Assembly (NCBI GenBank): GCA_037043455.1
Contig: JAWPHD010011230.1
Coordinates: 21,804 to 85,803, forward strand
Direction of reading: 5' to 3'
Origin: Cyrtodaria siliqua
Lineage: Eukaryota > Mollusca > Bivalvia > Adapedonta > Hiatellidae
DNA: 64,000 bases
Shown: in pieces, positions 1 through 15,000 of the stretch
Position numbering within the stretch: the first letter of the stretch is position 1
Layout: each line of letters opens with the position of its first letter
The notes under the pieces: generated by a model
The model's database searches: none
Told to the model about the DNA's origin: nothing
Seen by the model: the letters and a program-made list of their open reading frames with translations, nothing else
Position numbers and translations under genes: made by a program

Positions 1-18
1 ACAAGCCATTCTGAGAGA

Positions 19-3000
19 ATGGCTGACCTGACCAGCCATACTGAGAGAATGACTGACCTGACAAGCCGTACTGAAAGAATGACTGACCTGACAAGTCATA
101 CTGAGAGAATGACTGACCTGACAAGTCATACTGAGAGAATGGCTGACCTGACAAGCCATACTGAGAGAATGGCTGACCTGACAAGCCATTCTGAGAGAAT
201 GGCTGACCTGACAAGCCATTCTGAGAGAATGGCTGACCTGACAAGTCATACTGAGAGAATGACTGACCTGACAAGTCATACTGAGAGAATGGCTGACCTG
301 ACAAGCCGTACTGAGAGAATGACTGACCTGACAAGCCATTCTGAGAGAATGGCTGACCTGACCAGCCATACTGAGAGAATGACTGACCTGACAAGCCGTA
401 CTGAGAGAATGACTGACCTGACAAGTCATACTGAGAGAATGGCTGACCTGACCAGCCATACTGAGAGAATGACTGACCTGACAAGCCGTACTGAGAGAAT
501 GACTGACCTGACAAGCCGTACTGAGAGAATGACTGACCTGACAAGTCATACTGAGAGAATGGCTGACCTGACAAGTCATACTGAGAGAATGGCTGACCTG
601 ACAAGCCATACTGAGAGAATGGCTGACCTGACAAGCCATACTGAGAGAATGGCTGACCTGACAAGCCGTACTGAGAGAATGACTGACCTGACAAGTCATA
701 CTGAGAGAATGGCTGACCTGACAAGTCATACTGAGAGAATGGCTGACCTGACCAGCCATACTGAGAGAATGGCTGACCTGACAAGCCATACTGAGAGAAT
801 GGCTGACCTGACAAGTCATACTCAGAGAATGGCTGACCTGACAAGCCATACTGAGAGAATGGCTGACCTGACAAGCCATACTGAGAGAATGGCTGACCTG
901 ACAAGCCGTACTGAGAGAATGGCTGACCTGACAAGCCATACTGAGAGAATGGCTGACCTGACAAGTCATACTGAGAGAATGACTGACCTGACAAGCCATA
1001 CTGAGAGAATGACTGACCTGACAAGCCGCACTGAGAGAATGGCTGACCTGACCAGCCGTACTGAGAGAATGGCTGACCTGACAAGTCATACTGAGAGAAT
1101 GGCTGACCTGACAAGCCATACTGAGAGAATGGCTGACCTGACAACCAGCCGTACTGAGAGAATGACTGACCTGACAAGCCGTACTGAGAGAATGGCTGAC
1201 CTGACCAGCCATACTGAGAGAATGGCTGACCTGACAAGCCGTACTGAGAGAATGACTGACCTGACAAGTCGTACTGAGAGAATGGCTGACCTGACCAGCC
1301 ATACTGAGAGAATGACTGACCTGACAAGCCGTACTGAGAGAATGGCTAACCTGACAAGCCGTACTGAGAGAATGGCTAACCTGACAAGCCGTACTGAGAG
1401 AATGGCTAACCTGACAAGCCGTACTGAGAGAATGACTGACCTGACCAGCCATACTGAGAGAATGGCTGACCTGACAAGTCATACTGAGAGAATGGCTGAC
1501 CTGACAAGCCGTACTGAGAGAATGACTGACCTGACAAGCCGTACTGAGAGAATGACTGACCTGACAAGCCATACTGAGAGAATGGCTGACCTGACAAGTC
1601 ATACTGAGAGAATGGCTAACCTGACAAGCCGTACTGAGAGAATGACTGACCTGACAAGCCATACTGAGAGAATGACTGACCTGACAAGCCGTACTGAGAG
1701 AATGGCTGACCTGACCAGCCATACTGAGAGAATGGCTGACCTGACAAGTCATACTGAGAGAATGGCTGACCTGACAAGCCGTACTGAGAGAATGGCTGAC
1801 CTGACCAGCCATACTGAGAGAATGACTGACCTGACCAGCCATACTGAGAGAATGACTGACCTGACATGTCATACTGAGAGAATGGCTAACCTGACAAGCC
1901 ATACTGAGAGAATGACTGACCTGACCAGCCATACTGAGAGAATGACTGACCTGACAAGCCATACTGAGAGAATGGCTGACCTGACCAGCCATACTGAGAG
2001 AATGACTGACCTGACAAGTCATACTGAGAGAATGGCTGACCTGACAAGCCGTACTGAGAGAATGACTGACCTGACAAGTCGTACTGAGAGAATGGCTGAC
2101 CTGACCAGCCATACTGAGAGAATGACTGACCTGACAAGCCGTACTGAGAGAATGGCTAACCTGACAAGCCGTACTGAGAGAATGGCTAACCTGACAAGCC
2201 GTACTGAGAGAATGGCTAACCTGACAAGCCGTACTGAGAGAATGACTGACCTGACCAGCCATACTGAGAGAATGGCTGACCTGACAAGTCATACTGAGAG
2301 AATGGCTGACCTGACAAGCCGTACTGAGAGAATGACTGACCTGACAAGCCGTACTGAGAGAATGACTGACCTGACAAGCCATACTGAGAGAATGGCTGAC
2401 CTGACAAGTCATACTGAGAGAATGGCTAACCTGACAAGCCGTACTGAGAGAATGACTGACCTGACAAGCCATACTGAGAGAATGACTGACCTGACAAGCC
2501 GTACTGAGAGAATGGCTGACCTGACCAGCCATACTGAGAGAATGGCTGACCTGACAAGTCATACTGAGAGAATGGCTGACCTGACAAGCCGTACTGAGAG
2601 AATGGCTGACCTGACCAGCCATACTGAGAGAATGACTGACCTGACCAGCCATACTGAGAGAATGACTGACCTGACATGTCATACTGAGAGAATGGCTAAC
2701 CTGACAAGCCATACTGAGAGAATGACTGACCTGACCAGCCATACTGAGAGAATGACTGACCTGACAAGCCATACTGAGAGAATGGCTGACCTGACCAGCC
2801 ATACTGAGAGAATGACTGACCTGACAAGTCATACTGAGAGAATGGCTGACCTGACAAGCCGTACTGAGAGAATGACTGACCTGACCAGCCGTACTGAGAG
2901 AATGACTGACCTGACAAGCCATACTGAGAGAATGACTGACCTGACAAGCCGTACTGAGAGAATGGCTGACCTGACAAGTCATACTGAGAGAATGGCTGAC

Positions 3001-6000
3001 CTGACCAGCCATACTGAGAGAATGACTGACCTGACCAGCCATACTGAGAGAATGACTAACCTGACAAGCCATACTGAGAGAATGGCTGACCTGACCAGCC
3101 ATACTGAGAGAATGACTGACCTGACAAGCCGTACTGAGAGAATGGCTGACCTGACCAGCCATACTGAGAGAATGACTGACCTGACCAGCCATACTGAGAG
3201 AATGACTAACCTGACAAGCCATACTGAGAGAATGGCTGACCTGACAAGTCATACTGAGAGAATGGCTGACATGACAAGCCGTACTGAGAGAATGACTGAC
3301 CTGACAAGCCGTACTGAGAGAATGACTGACCTGACAAGCCATACTGAAAGAATGGCTGACCTGACAAGCCATACTGAGAGAATGGCTAACCTGACAAGCC
3401 GTACTGAGAGAATGACTGACCTGACAAGCCCTACTGAGAGAATGACTGACCTGACAAGCCGTACTGAGAGAATGGCTGACCTGACAAGTCATACTGAGAG
3501 AATGGCTGACCTGACAAGCCATACTGAGAGAATGGCTGACCTGACAAGCCATTTTGAGAGAATGGCTGACCTGACAAGCCATTCTGAGAGAATGGCTGAC
3601 CTGACAAGTCATACTGAGAGAATGACTGACCTGACAAGTCATACTGAGAGAATGGCTGACCTGACAAGCCGTACTGAGAGAATGACTGACCTGACAAGCC
3701 ATTCTGAGAGAATGGCTGACCTAACCAGCCATACTGAGAGAATGACTGACCTGACAAGCCGTACTGAGAGAATGACTGACCTGACAAGTCATACTGAGAG
3801 AATGGCTGACCTGACCAGCCATACTGAGAGAATGACTGACCTGACAAGCCGTACTGAGAGAATGACTGACCTGACAAGCCGTACTGAGAGAATGACTGAC
3901 CTGACAAGTCATACTGAGAGAATGGCTGACCTGACAAGTCATACTGAGAGAATGGCTGACCTGACAAGCCATACTGAGAGAATGGCTGACCTGACAAGCC
4001 ATACTGAGAGAATGACTGACCTGACAAGCCGTACTGAGAGAATGACTGACCTGACAAGTCATACTGAGAGAATGGCTGACCTGACAAGTCATACTGAGAG
4101 AATGGCTGACCTGACCAGCCATACTGAGAGAATGGCTGACCTGACAAGCCATACTGAGAGAATGGCTGACCTAACAAGTCATACTGAGAGAATGACTGAC
4201 CTGACCAGCCATACTGAGAGAATGACTAACCTGACAAGCCATACTGAGAGAATGGCTGACCTGACCAGCCATACTGAGAGAATGACTGACCTGACAAGCC
4301 GTACTGAGAGAATGGCTGACCTGACCAGCCATACTGAGAGAATGACTGACCTGACCAGCCATACTGAGAGAATGACTAACCTGACAAGCCATACTGAGAG
4401 AATGGCTGACCTGACAAGTCATACTGAGAGAATGGCTGACCTGACAAGCCGTACTGAGAGAATGACTGACCTGACAAGCCGTACTGAGAGAATGACTGAC
4501 CTGACAAGCCGTACTGAGAGAATGACTGACCTGACAAGTCATACTGAGAGAATGGCTGACCTGACAAGTCATACTGAGAGAATGGCTGACCTGACCAGCC
4601 ATACTGAGAGAATGGCTGACCTGACAAGCCATACTGAGAGAATGGCTGACCTGACAAGTCATACTGAGAGAATGACTGACCTGACAAGCCATACTGAGAG
4701 AATGACTGACCTGACAAGCCATACTGAGAGAATGGCTGACCTGACAAGCCGTACTGAGAGAATGACTGACCTGACCAGCCATACTGAGAGAATGGCTAAC
4801 CTGACAAGCCATTCTGAGAGAATGGCTGACCTGACAAGTCATACTGAGAGAATGACTGACCTGACAAGTCATACTGAGAGAATGGCTGACCTGACAAGTC
4901 ATACTGAGAGAATGGCTGACCTGACAAGCCGTACTGAGAGAATGGCTGACCTGACCAGCCATACTGAGAGAATGACTGACCTGACAAGTCATACTGAGAG
5001 AATGGCTGACCTGACAAGCCATACTGAGAGAATGGCTGACCTGACAAGCCATTCTGAGAGAATGGCTGACCTGACAAGCCATTCTGAGAGAATGGCTGAC
5101 CTGACAAGTCATACTGAGAGAATGACTGACCTGACAAGTCATACTGAGAGAATGGCTGACCTGACAAGCCGTACTGAGGGAATGACTGACCTGACAAGCC
5201 ATTCTGAGAGAATGGCTGACCTGACCAGCCATACTGAGAGAATGACTGACCTGACAAGCCGTACTGAGAGAATGACTGACCTGACAAGTCATACTGAGAG
5301 AATGGCTGACCTGACCAGCCATACTGAGAGAATGACTGACCTGACAAGCCGTACTGAGAGAATGACTGACCTGACAAGCCGTACTGAGAGAATGACTGAC
5401 CTGACAAGTCATACTGAGAGAATGGCTGACCTGACAAGTCATACTGAGAGAATGGCTGACCTGACAAGCCATACTGAGAGAATGGCTGACCTGACAAGCC
5501 ATACTGAGAGAATGGCTGACCTGACAAGCCGTACTGAGAGAATGACTGACCTGACAAGTCATACTGAGAGAATGGCTGACCTGACAAGTCATACTGAGAG
5601 AATGGCTGACCTGACCAGCCATACTGAGAGAATGGCTGACCTGACAAGCCATACTGAGAGAATGGCTGACCTGACAAGTCATACTGAGAGAATGGCTGAC
5701 CTGACAAGCCATACTGAGAGAATGGCTGACCTGACAAGCCATACTGAGAGAATGGCTGACCTGACAAGCCGTACTGAGAGAATGGCTGACCTGACAAGCC
5801 ATACTGAGAGAATGGCTGACCTGACAAGTCATACTGAGAGAATGACTGACCTGACAAGCCATACTGAGAGAATGACTGACCTGACAAGCCGTACTGAGAG
5901 AATGGCTGACCTGACCAGCCGTACTGAGAGAATGGCTGACCTGACAAGTCATACTGAGAGAATGGCTGACCTGACAAGCCATACTGAGAGAATGGCTGAC

Positions 6001-9000
6001 CTGACAACCAGCCGTACTGAGAGAATGACTGACCTGACAAGCCGTACTGAGAGAATGGCTGACCTGACCAGCCATACTGAGAGAATGGCTGACCTGACAA
6101 GCCGTACTGAGAGAATGACTGACCTGACAAGTCGTACTGAGAGAATGGCTGACCTGACCAGCCATACTGAGAGAATGACTGACCTGACAAGCCGTACTGA
6201 GAGAATGGCTAACCTGACAAGCCGTACTGAGAGAATGGCTAACCTGACAAGCCGTACTGAGAGAATGGCTAACCTGACAAGCCGTACTGAGAGAATGACT
6301 GACCTGACCAGCCATACTGAGAGAATGGCTGACCTGACAAGTCATACTGAGAGAATGGCTGACCTGACAAGCCGTACTGAGAGAATGACTGACCTGACAA
6401 GCCGTACTGAGAGAATGACTGACCTGACAAGCCATACTGAGAGAATGGCTGACCTGACAAGTCATACTGAGAGAATGGCTAACCTGACAAGCCGTACTGA
6501 GAGAATGACTGACCTGACAAGCCATACTGAGAGAATGACTGACCTGACAAGCCGTACTGAGAGAATGGCTGACCTGACCAGCCATACTGAGAGAATGGCT
6601 GACCTGACAAGTCATACTGAGAGAATGGCTGACCTGACAAGCCGTACTGAGAGAATGGCTGACCTGACCAGCCATACTGAGAGAATGACTGACCTGACCA
6701 GCCATACTGAGAGAATGACTGACCTGACATGTCATACTGAGAGAATGGCTAACCTGACAAGCCATACTGAGAGAATGACTGACCTGACCAGCCATACTGA
6801 GAGAATGACTGACCTGACAAGCCATACTGAGAGAATGGCTGACCTGACCAGCCATACTGAGAGAATGACTGACCTGACAAGTCATACTGAGAGAATGGCT
6901 GACCTGACAAGCCGTACTGAGAGAATGACTGACCTGACAAGTCGTACTGAGAGAATGGCTGACCTGACCAGCCATACTGAGAGAATGACTGACCTGACAA
7001 GCCGTACTGAGAGAATGGCTAACCTGACAAGCCGTACTGAGAGAATGGCTAACCTGACAAGCCGTACTGAGAGAATGGCTAACCTGACAAGCCGTACTGA
7101 GAGAATGACTGACCTGACCAGCCATACTGAGAGAATGGCTGACCTGACAAGTCATACTGAGAGAATGGCTGACCTGACAAGCCGTACTGAGAGAATGACT
7201 GACCTGACAAGCCGTACTGAGAGAATGACTGACCTGACAAGCCATACTGAGAGAATGGCTGACCTGACAAGTCATACTGAGAGAATGGCTAACCTGACAA
7301 GCCGTACTGAGAGAATGACTGACCTGACAAGCCATACTGAGAGAATGACTGACCTGACAAGCCGTACTGAGAGAATGGCTGACCTGACCAGCCATACTGA
7401 GAGAATGGCTGACCTGACAAGTCATACTGAGAGAATGGCTGACCTGACAAGCCGTACTGAGAGAATGGCTGACCTGACCAGCCATACTGAGAGAATGACT
7501 GACCTGACCAGCCATACTGAGAGAATGACTGACCTGACATGTCATACTGAGAGAATGGCTAACCTGACAAGCCATACTGAGAGAATGACTGACCTGACCA
7601 GCCATACTGAGAGAATGACTGACCTGACAAGCCATACTGAGAGAATGGCTGACCTGACCAGCCATACTGAGAGAATGACTGACCTGACAAGTCATACTGA
7701 GAGAATGGCTGACCTGACAAGCCGTACTGAGAGAATGACTGACCTGACCAGCCGTACTGAGAGAATGACTGACCTGACAAGCCGTACTGAGAGAATGACT
7801 GACCTGACAAGCCGTACTGAGAGAATGGCTGACCTGACAAGTCATACTGAGAGAATGGCTGACCTGACCAGCCATACTGAGAGAATGACTGACCTGACCA
7901 GCCATACTGAGAGAATGACTAACCTGACAAGCCATACTGAGAGAATGGCTGACCTGACCAGCCATACTGAGAGAATGACTGACCTGACAAGCCGTACTGA
8001 GAGAATGGCTGACCTGACCAGCCATACTGAGAGAATGACTGACCTGACCAGCCATACTGAGAGAATGACTAACCTGACAAGCCATACTGAGAGAATGGCT
8101 GACCTGACAAGTCATACTGAGAGAATGGCTGACATGACAAGCCGTACTGAGAGAATGACTGACCTGACAAGCCGTACTGAGAGAATGACTGACCTGACAA
8201 GCCATACTGAAAGAATGGCTGACCTGACAAGCCATACTGAGAGAATGGCTAACCTGACAAGCCGTACTGAGAGAATGACTGACCTGACAAGCCCTACTGA
8301 GAGAATGACTGACCTGACAAGCCGTACTGAGAGAATGGCTGACCTGACAAGTCATACTGAGAGAATGGCTGACCTGACAAGCCATACTGAGAGAATGGCT
8401 GACCTGACAAGCCATTCTGAGAGAATGGCTGACCTGATAAGCCATTCTGAGAGAATGGCTGACCTGACAAGTCATACTGAGAGAATGACTGACCTGACAA
8501 GTCATACTGAGAGAATGGCTGACCTGACAAGCCGTACTGAGAGAATGACTGACCTGACAAGCCATTCTGAGAGAATGGCTGACCTGACCAGCCATACTGA
8601 GAGAATGACTGACCTGACAAGCCGTACTGAGAGAATGACTGACCTGACAAGTCATACTGAGAGAATGGCTGACCTGACCAGCCATACTGAGAGAATGACT
8701 GACCTGACAAGCCGTACTGAGAGAATGACTGACCTGACAAGCCGTACTGAGAGAATGACTGACCTGACAAGTCATACTGAGAGAATGGCTGACCTGACAA
8801 GTCATACTGAGAGAATGGCTGACCTGACAAGCCATACTGAGAGAATGGCTGACCTGACAAGCCATACTGAGAGAATGACTGACCTGACAAGCCGTACTGA
8901 GAGAATGACTGACCTGACAAGCCATACTGAGAGAATGACTGACCTGACAAGCCGTACTGAGAGAATGGCTGACCTGACCAGCCATACTGAGAGAATGGCT

Positions 9001-12000
9001 GACCTGACAAGTCATACTGAGAGAATGGCTGACCTGACAAGCCGTACTGAGAGAATGGCTGACCTGACCAGCCATACTGAGAGAATGACTGACCTGACCA
9101 GCCATACTGAGAGAATGACTGACCTGACATGTCATACTGAGAGAATGACTGACCTGACAAGCCATTCTGAGAGAATGGCTGACCTGACAAGTCATACTGA
9201 GAGAATGACTGACCTGACAAGCCGTACTGAGAGAATGACTGACCTGACAAGCCGTACTGAGAGAATGACTGACCTGACAAGCCATACTGAGAGAATGACT
9301 GACCTGACAAGTCATACTGAGAGAATGGCTGACCTGACAAGCCGTACTGAGAGAATGACTGACCTGACAAGCCATACTGAGAGAATGACTGACCTGACAA
9401 GTCATACTGAGAGAATGACTGACCTGACAAGCCGTACTGAGAGAATGACTGACCTGACAAGCCATACTGAGAGAATGGCTGACCTGACAAGCCATTCTGA
9501 GAGAATGGCTGACCTGACAAGTCATACTGAGAGAATGGCTGACCTGACAAGCCGTACTGAGAGAATGGCTGACCTGACAAGCCATACCGAGAGAATGGCT
9601 GACCTGACAAGCCGTACTGAGAGAATGACTGACCTGACAAGTCATACTGAGAGAATGGCTGACCTGACAAGCCATACTGAGAGAATGACTGACCTGACAA
9701 GCCGTACTGAGAGAATGACTGACCTGACAAGCCGTACTGAGAGAATGACTGACCTGACAAGCCATACTGAGAGAATGGCTGACCTGACAAGCCGTACTGA
9801 GAGAATGACTGACCTGACAAGCCATACTGAGAGAATGGCTGACCTGACAAGCCATACTGAGAGAATGACTGACCTGACAAGCCATACTGAGAGAATGGCT
9901 GACCTGACAAGCCGTACTGAGAGAATGACTGACCTGACAAGTCATACTGAGAGAATGGCTGACCTGACAAGCCATACTGAGAGAATGACTGACCTGACAA
10001 GCCGTACTGAGAGAATGACTGACCTGACAAGCCATACTGAGAGAATGGCTTACCTGACAAGCCATACTGAGAGAATGACTGACCTGACAAGTCATACTGA
10101 GAGAATGGCTGACCTGACAAGCCATACTGAGAGAATGACTGACCTGACAAGCCATACTGAGAGAATGACTGACCTGACCAGCCATACTGAGAGAATGACT
10201 GACCTGACCAGCCATACTGAGAGAATGACTGACCTGACAAGTCATACTGAGAGAATGACTGACCTGACCAGCCATACTGAGAGAATGACTGACCTGACCA
10301 GCCATACTGAGAGAATGACTGACCTGACAAGCAGTACTGAGAGAATGACTGACCTGACAAGCCATACTGAGAGAATGACTGACCTGACAAGTCATACTGA
10401 GAGAATGACTGACCTGACAAGCCGTACTGAGAGAATGGCTGACCTGACAAGCCGTACTGAGAGAATGACTGACCTGACAAGCCATTCTGAGAAAATGGCT
10501 GACCTGACCAGCCATACTGAGAGAATGACTGACCTGACAAGCCGTACTGAGAGAATGGCTGACCTGACAAGCCGTACTGAGAGAATGGCTGACCTGACAA
10601 GCCGTACTGAGAGAATGACTGACCTGACAAGCCATACCGAGAGAATGGCTGACCTGACAAGCCGTACCGAGAGAATGGCTGACCTGACAAGCCATACTGA
10701 GAGAATGGCTGACCTGACAAGTCATACTGAGAGAATGACTGACCTGACAAGCCATACTGAGAGAATGACTGACCTGACCAGCCATACTGAGAGAATGGCT
10801 GACCTGACAAGCCATTCTGAGAGAATGGCTGACCTGACAAGTCATACTGAGAGAATGACTCACCTGACAAGCCGTACTGAGAGAATGACTGACATGACCA
10901 GCCATTCTGAGAGAATGGCTGACCTGACAAGTCATACCGAGAGAATGGCTGACCTGACAAGCCGTACTGAGAGAATGGCTGACCTGACAAGCCATACCGA
11001 GAGAATGGCTGACCTGACAAGCCGTACTGAGAGAATGACTGACCTGACAAGCCATACTGAGAGAATGGCTGACCTGACAAGCCATACTGAGAGAATGACT
11101 GACCTGACAAGCCGTACTGAGAGAATGACTGACCTGACAAGCCGTACTGAGAGAATGACTGACCTGACAAGCCATACTGAGAGAATGGCTGACCTGACAA
11201 GCCGTACTGAGAGAATGACTGACCTGACAAGCCGTACTGAGAGAATGACTGACCTGACCAGCCATACTGAGAGAATGACTGACCTGACCAGCCATACTGA
11301 GAGAATGACTGACCTGACAAGCCGTACTGAGAGAATGACTGACCTGACCAGCCATACTGAGAGAATGACTGACCTGACCAGCCATACTGAGAGAATGACT
11401 GACCTGACAAGCCGTACTGAGAGAATGACTGACCTGACAAGCCGTACTGAGAGAATGACTGACCTGACAAGCCGTACTGAGAGAATGACTGACCTGACAA
11501 GCCGTACTGAGAGAATGGCTGACCTGACAAGCCGTACTGAGAGAATGACTGACCTGACAAGCCATTCTGAGAGAATGGCTGACCTGACCAGCCATACTGA
11601 GAGAATGACTGACCTGACAAGCCGTACTGAAAGAATGACTGACCTGACAAGTCATACTGAGAGAATGACTGACCTGACAAGTCATACTGAGAGAATGGCT
11701 GACCTGACAAGCCATACTGAGAGAATGGCTGACCTGACAAGCCATTCTGAGAGAATGGCTGACCTGACAAGTCATACTGAGAGAATGACTGACCTGACAA
11801 GTCATACTGAGAGAATGGCTGACCTGACAAGCCGTACTGAGAGAATGACTGACCTGACAAGCCATTCTGAGAGAATGGCTGACCTGACCAGCCATACTGA
11901 GAGAATGACTGACCTGACAAGCCGTACTGAGAGAATGACTGACCTGACAAGTCATACTGAGAGAATGGCTGACCTGACCAGCCATACTGAGAGAATGACT

Positions 12001-15000
12001 GACCTGACAAGCCGTACTGAGAGAATGACTGACCTGACAAGCCGTACTGAGAGAATGACTGACCTGACAAGTCATACTGAGAGAATGGCTGACCTGACAA
12101 GTCATACTGAGAGAATGGCTGACCTGACAAGCCATACTGAGAGAATGGCTGACCTGACAAGCCATACTGAGAGAATGGCTGACCTGACAAGCCGTACTGA
12201 GAGAATGACTGACCTGACAAGTCATACTGAGAGAATGGCTGACCTGACAAGTCATACTGAGAGAATGGCTGACCTGACCAGCCATACTGAGAGAATGGCT
12301 GACCTGACAAGCCATACTGAGAGAATGGCTGACCTGACAAGTCATACTCAGAGAATGGCTGACCTGACAAGCCATACTGAGAGAATGGCTGACCTGACAA
12401 GCCATACTGAGAGAATGGCTGACCTGACAAGCCGTACTGAGAGAATGGCTGACCTGACAAGCCATACTGAGAGAATGGCTGACCTGACAAGTCATACTGA
12501 GAGAATGACTGACCTGACAAGCCATACTGAGAGAATGACTGACCTGACAAGCCGTACTGAGAGAATGGCTGACCTGACCAGCCGTACTGAGAGAATGGCT
12601 GACCTGACAAGTCATACTGAGAGAATGGCTGACCTGACAAGCCATACTGAGAGAATGGCTGACCTGACAACCAGCCGTACTGAGAGAATGACTGACCTGA
12701 CAAGCCGTACTGAGAGAATGGCTGACCTGACCAGCCATACTGAGAGAATGGCTGACCTGACAAGCCGTACTGAGAGAATGACTGACCTGACAAGTCGTAC
12801 TGAGAGAATGGCTGACCTGACCAGCCATACTGAGAGAATGACTGACCTGACAAGCCGTACTGAGAGAATGGCTAACCTGACAAGCCGTACTGAGAGAATG
12901 GCTAACCTGACAAGCCGTACTGAGAGAATGGCTAACCTGACAAGCCGTACTGAGAGAATGACTGACCTGACCAGCCATACTGAGAGAATGGCTGACCTGA
13001 CAAGTCATACTGAGAGAATGGCTGACCTGACAAGCCGTACTGAGAGAATGACTGACCTGACAAGCCGTACTGAGAGAATGACTGACCTGACAAGCCATAC
13101 TGAGAGAATGGCTGACCTGACAAGTCATACTGAGAGAATGGCTAACCTGACAAGCCGTACTGAGAGAATGACTGACCTGACAAGCCATACTGAGAGAATG
13201 ACTGACCTGACAAGCCGTACTGAGAGAATGGCTGACCTGACCAGCCATACTGAGAGAATGGCTGACCTGACAAGTCATACTGAGAGAATGACTGACCTGA
13301 CAAGCCATTCTGAGAGAATGGCTGACCTGACAAGTCATACTGAGAGAATGACTGACCTGACAAGCCGTACTGAGAGAATGACTGACCTGACAAGCCGTAC
13401 TGAGAGAATGACTGACCTGACAAGCCATACTGAGAGAATGACTGACCTGACAAGTCATACTGAGAGAATGGCTGACCTGACAAGCCGTACTGAGAGAATG
13501 ACTGACCTGACAAGCCATACTGAGAGAATGACTGACCTGACAAGTCATACTGAGAGAATGACTGACCTGACAAGCCGTACTGAGAGAATGACTGACCTGA
13601 CAAGCCATACTGAGAGAATGGCTGACCTGACAAGCCATTCTGAGAGAATGGCTGACCTGACAAGTCATACTGAGAGAATGGCTGACCTGACAAGCCGTAC
13701 TGAGAGAATGGCTGACCTGACAAGCCATACCGAGAGAATGGCTGACCTGACAAGCCGTACTGAGAGAATGACTGACCTGACAAGTCATACTGAGAGAATG
13801 GCTGACCTGACAAGCCATACTGAGAGAATGACTGACCTGACAAGCCGTACTGAGAGAATGACTGACCTGACAAGCCGTACTGAGAGAATGACTGACCTGA
13901 CAAGCCATACTGAGAGAATGGCTGACCTGACAAGCCGTACTGAGAGAATGACTGACCTGACAAGCCATACTGAGAGAATGGCTGACCTGACAAGCCATAC
14001 TGAGAGAATGACTGACCTGACAAGCCATACTGAGAGAATGGCTGACCTGACAAGCCGTACTGAGAGAATGACTGACCTGACAAGTCATACTGAGAGAATG
14101 GCTGACCTGACAAGCCATACTGAGAGAATGACTGACCTGACAAGCCGTACTGAGAGAATGACTGACCTGACAAGCCATACTGAGAGAATGGCTTACCTGA
14201 CAAGCCATACTGAGAGAATGACTGACCTGACAAGTCATACTGAGAGAATGGCTGACCTGACAAGCCATACTGAGAGAATGACTGACCTGACAAGCCATAC
14301 TGAGAGAATGACTGACCTGACCAGCCATACTGAGAGAATGACTGACCTGACCAGCCATACTGAGAGAATGACTGACCTGACAAGTCATACTGAGAGAATG
14401 ACTGACCTGACCAGCCATACTGAGAGAATGACTGACCTGACCAGCCATACTGAGAGAATGACTGACCTGACAAGCAGTACTGAGAGAATGACTGACCTGA
14501 CAAGCCATACTGAGAGAATGACTGACCTGACAAGTCATACTGAGAGAATGACTGACCTGACAAGCCGTACTGAGAGAATGGCTGACCTGACAAGCCGTAC
14601 TGAGAGAATGACTGACCTGACAAGCCATTCTGAGAAAATGGCTGACCTGACCAGCCATACTGAGAGAATGACTGACCTGACAAGCCGTACTGAGAGAATG
14701 GCTGACCTGACAAGCCGTACTGAGAGAATGGCTGACCTGACAAGCCGTACTGAGAGAATGACTGACCTGACAAGCCATACCGAGAGAATGGCTGACCTGA
14801 CAAGCCGTACCGAGAGAATGGCTGACCTGACAAGCCATACTGAGAGAATGGCTGACCTGACAAGTCATACTGAGAGAATGACTGACCTGACAAGCCATAC
14901 TGAGAGAATGACTGACCTGACCAGCCATACTGAGAGAATGGCTGACCTGACAAGCCATTCTGAGAGAATGGCTGACCTGACAAGTCATACTGAGAGAATG

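Larger units (their letters stand above)
121..8920 (+). repeat. 4,863-base higher-order period (two copies)
   Basis: Copies start near 121 and 4,984. Matching markers at offset 4,863 include the 3-base insertion (1,141/6,004), the ACATGT units (1,864/6,727 and 2,674/7,537), the GACATGACA unit (near 3,270/8,133) and the CCCTAC unit (near 3,430/8,293). 4,863 is 162 units plus one 3-base insertion. The match weakens near 8,920, where the register jumps back to one resembling 1,650. The same pair recurs from about 15,820 to 24,620. Confidence 0.8.
1..9147 (+). repeat. Large duplicated block, copy 1
   Basis: This block matches 15,700-24,846 at a constant offset of 15,699 bases. Rare private variants are shared at the expected positions: GAAAG near 75/15,774, TCAGAG near 831/16,530, CCGCA near 1,027/16,726, TTTTGAG near 3,553/19,252 and GAGGGA near 5,176/20,875. 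The match begins at or before the window start. It stops at 9,147/24,846, where copy 1 continues ACTGAC and copy 2 continues GCTAAC. I saw no difference at the markers I checked, which suggests a very recent duplication or an assembly duplication. Confidence 0.9.

Noticed and set aside
1406..2977. Minus-strand GQPFSQYGLS-type short open frames as prion-like or FET-like proteins
   Set aside because: They recur at every duplicated block, stop wherever GACCTG is AACCTG, have no unique sequence, and lack an ATG start.
3541..3570. TTTTGAG unit (Phe) as a functional change
   Set aside because: It is a single-base variant present only here and in the duplicated copy at 19,240-19,270, so it marks the duplication rather than a function.
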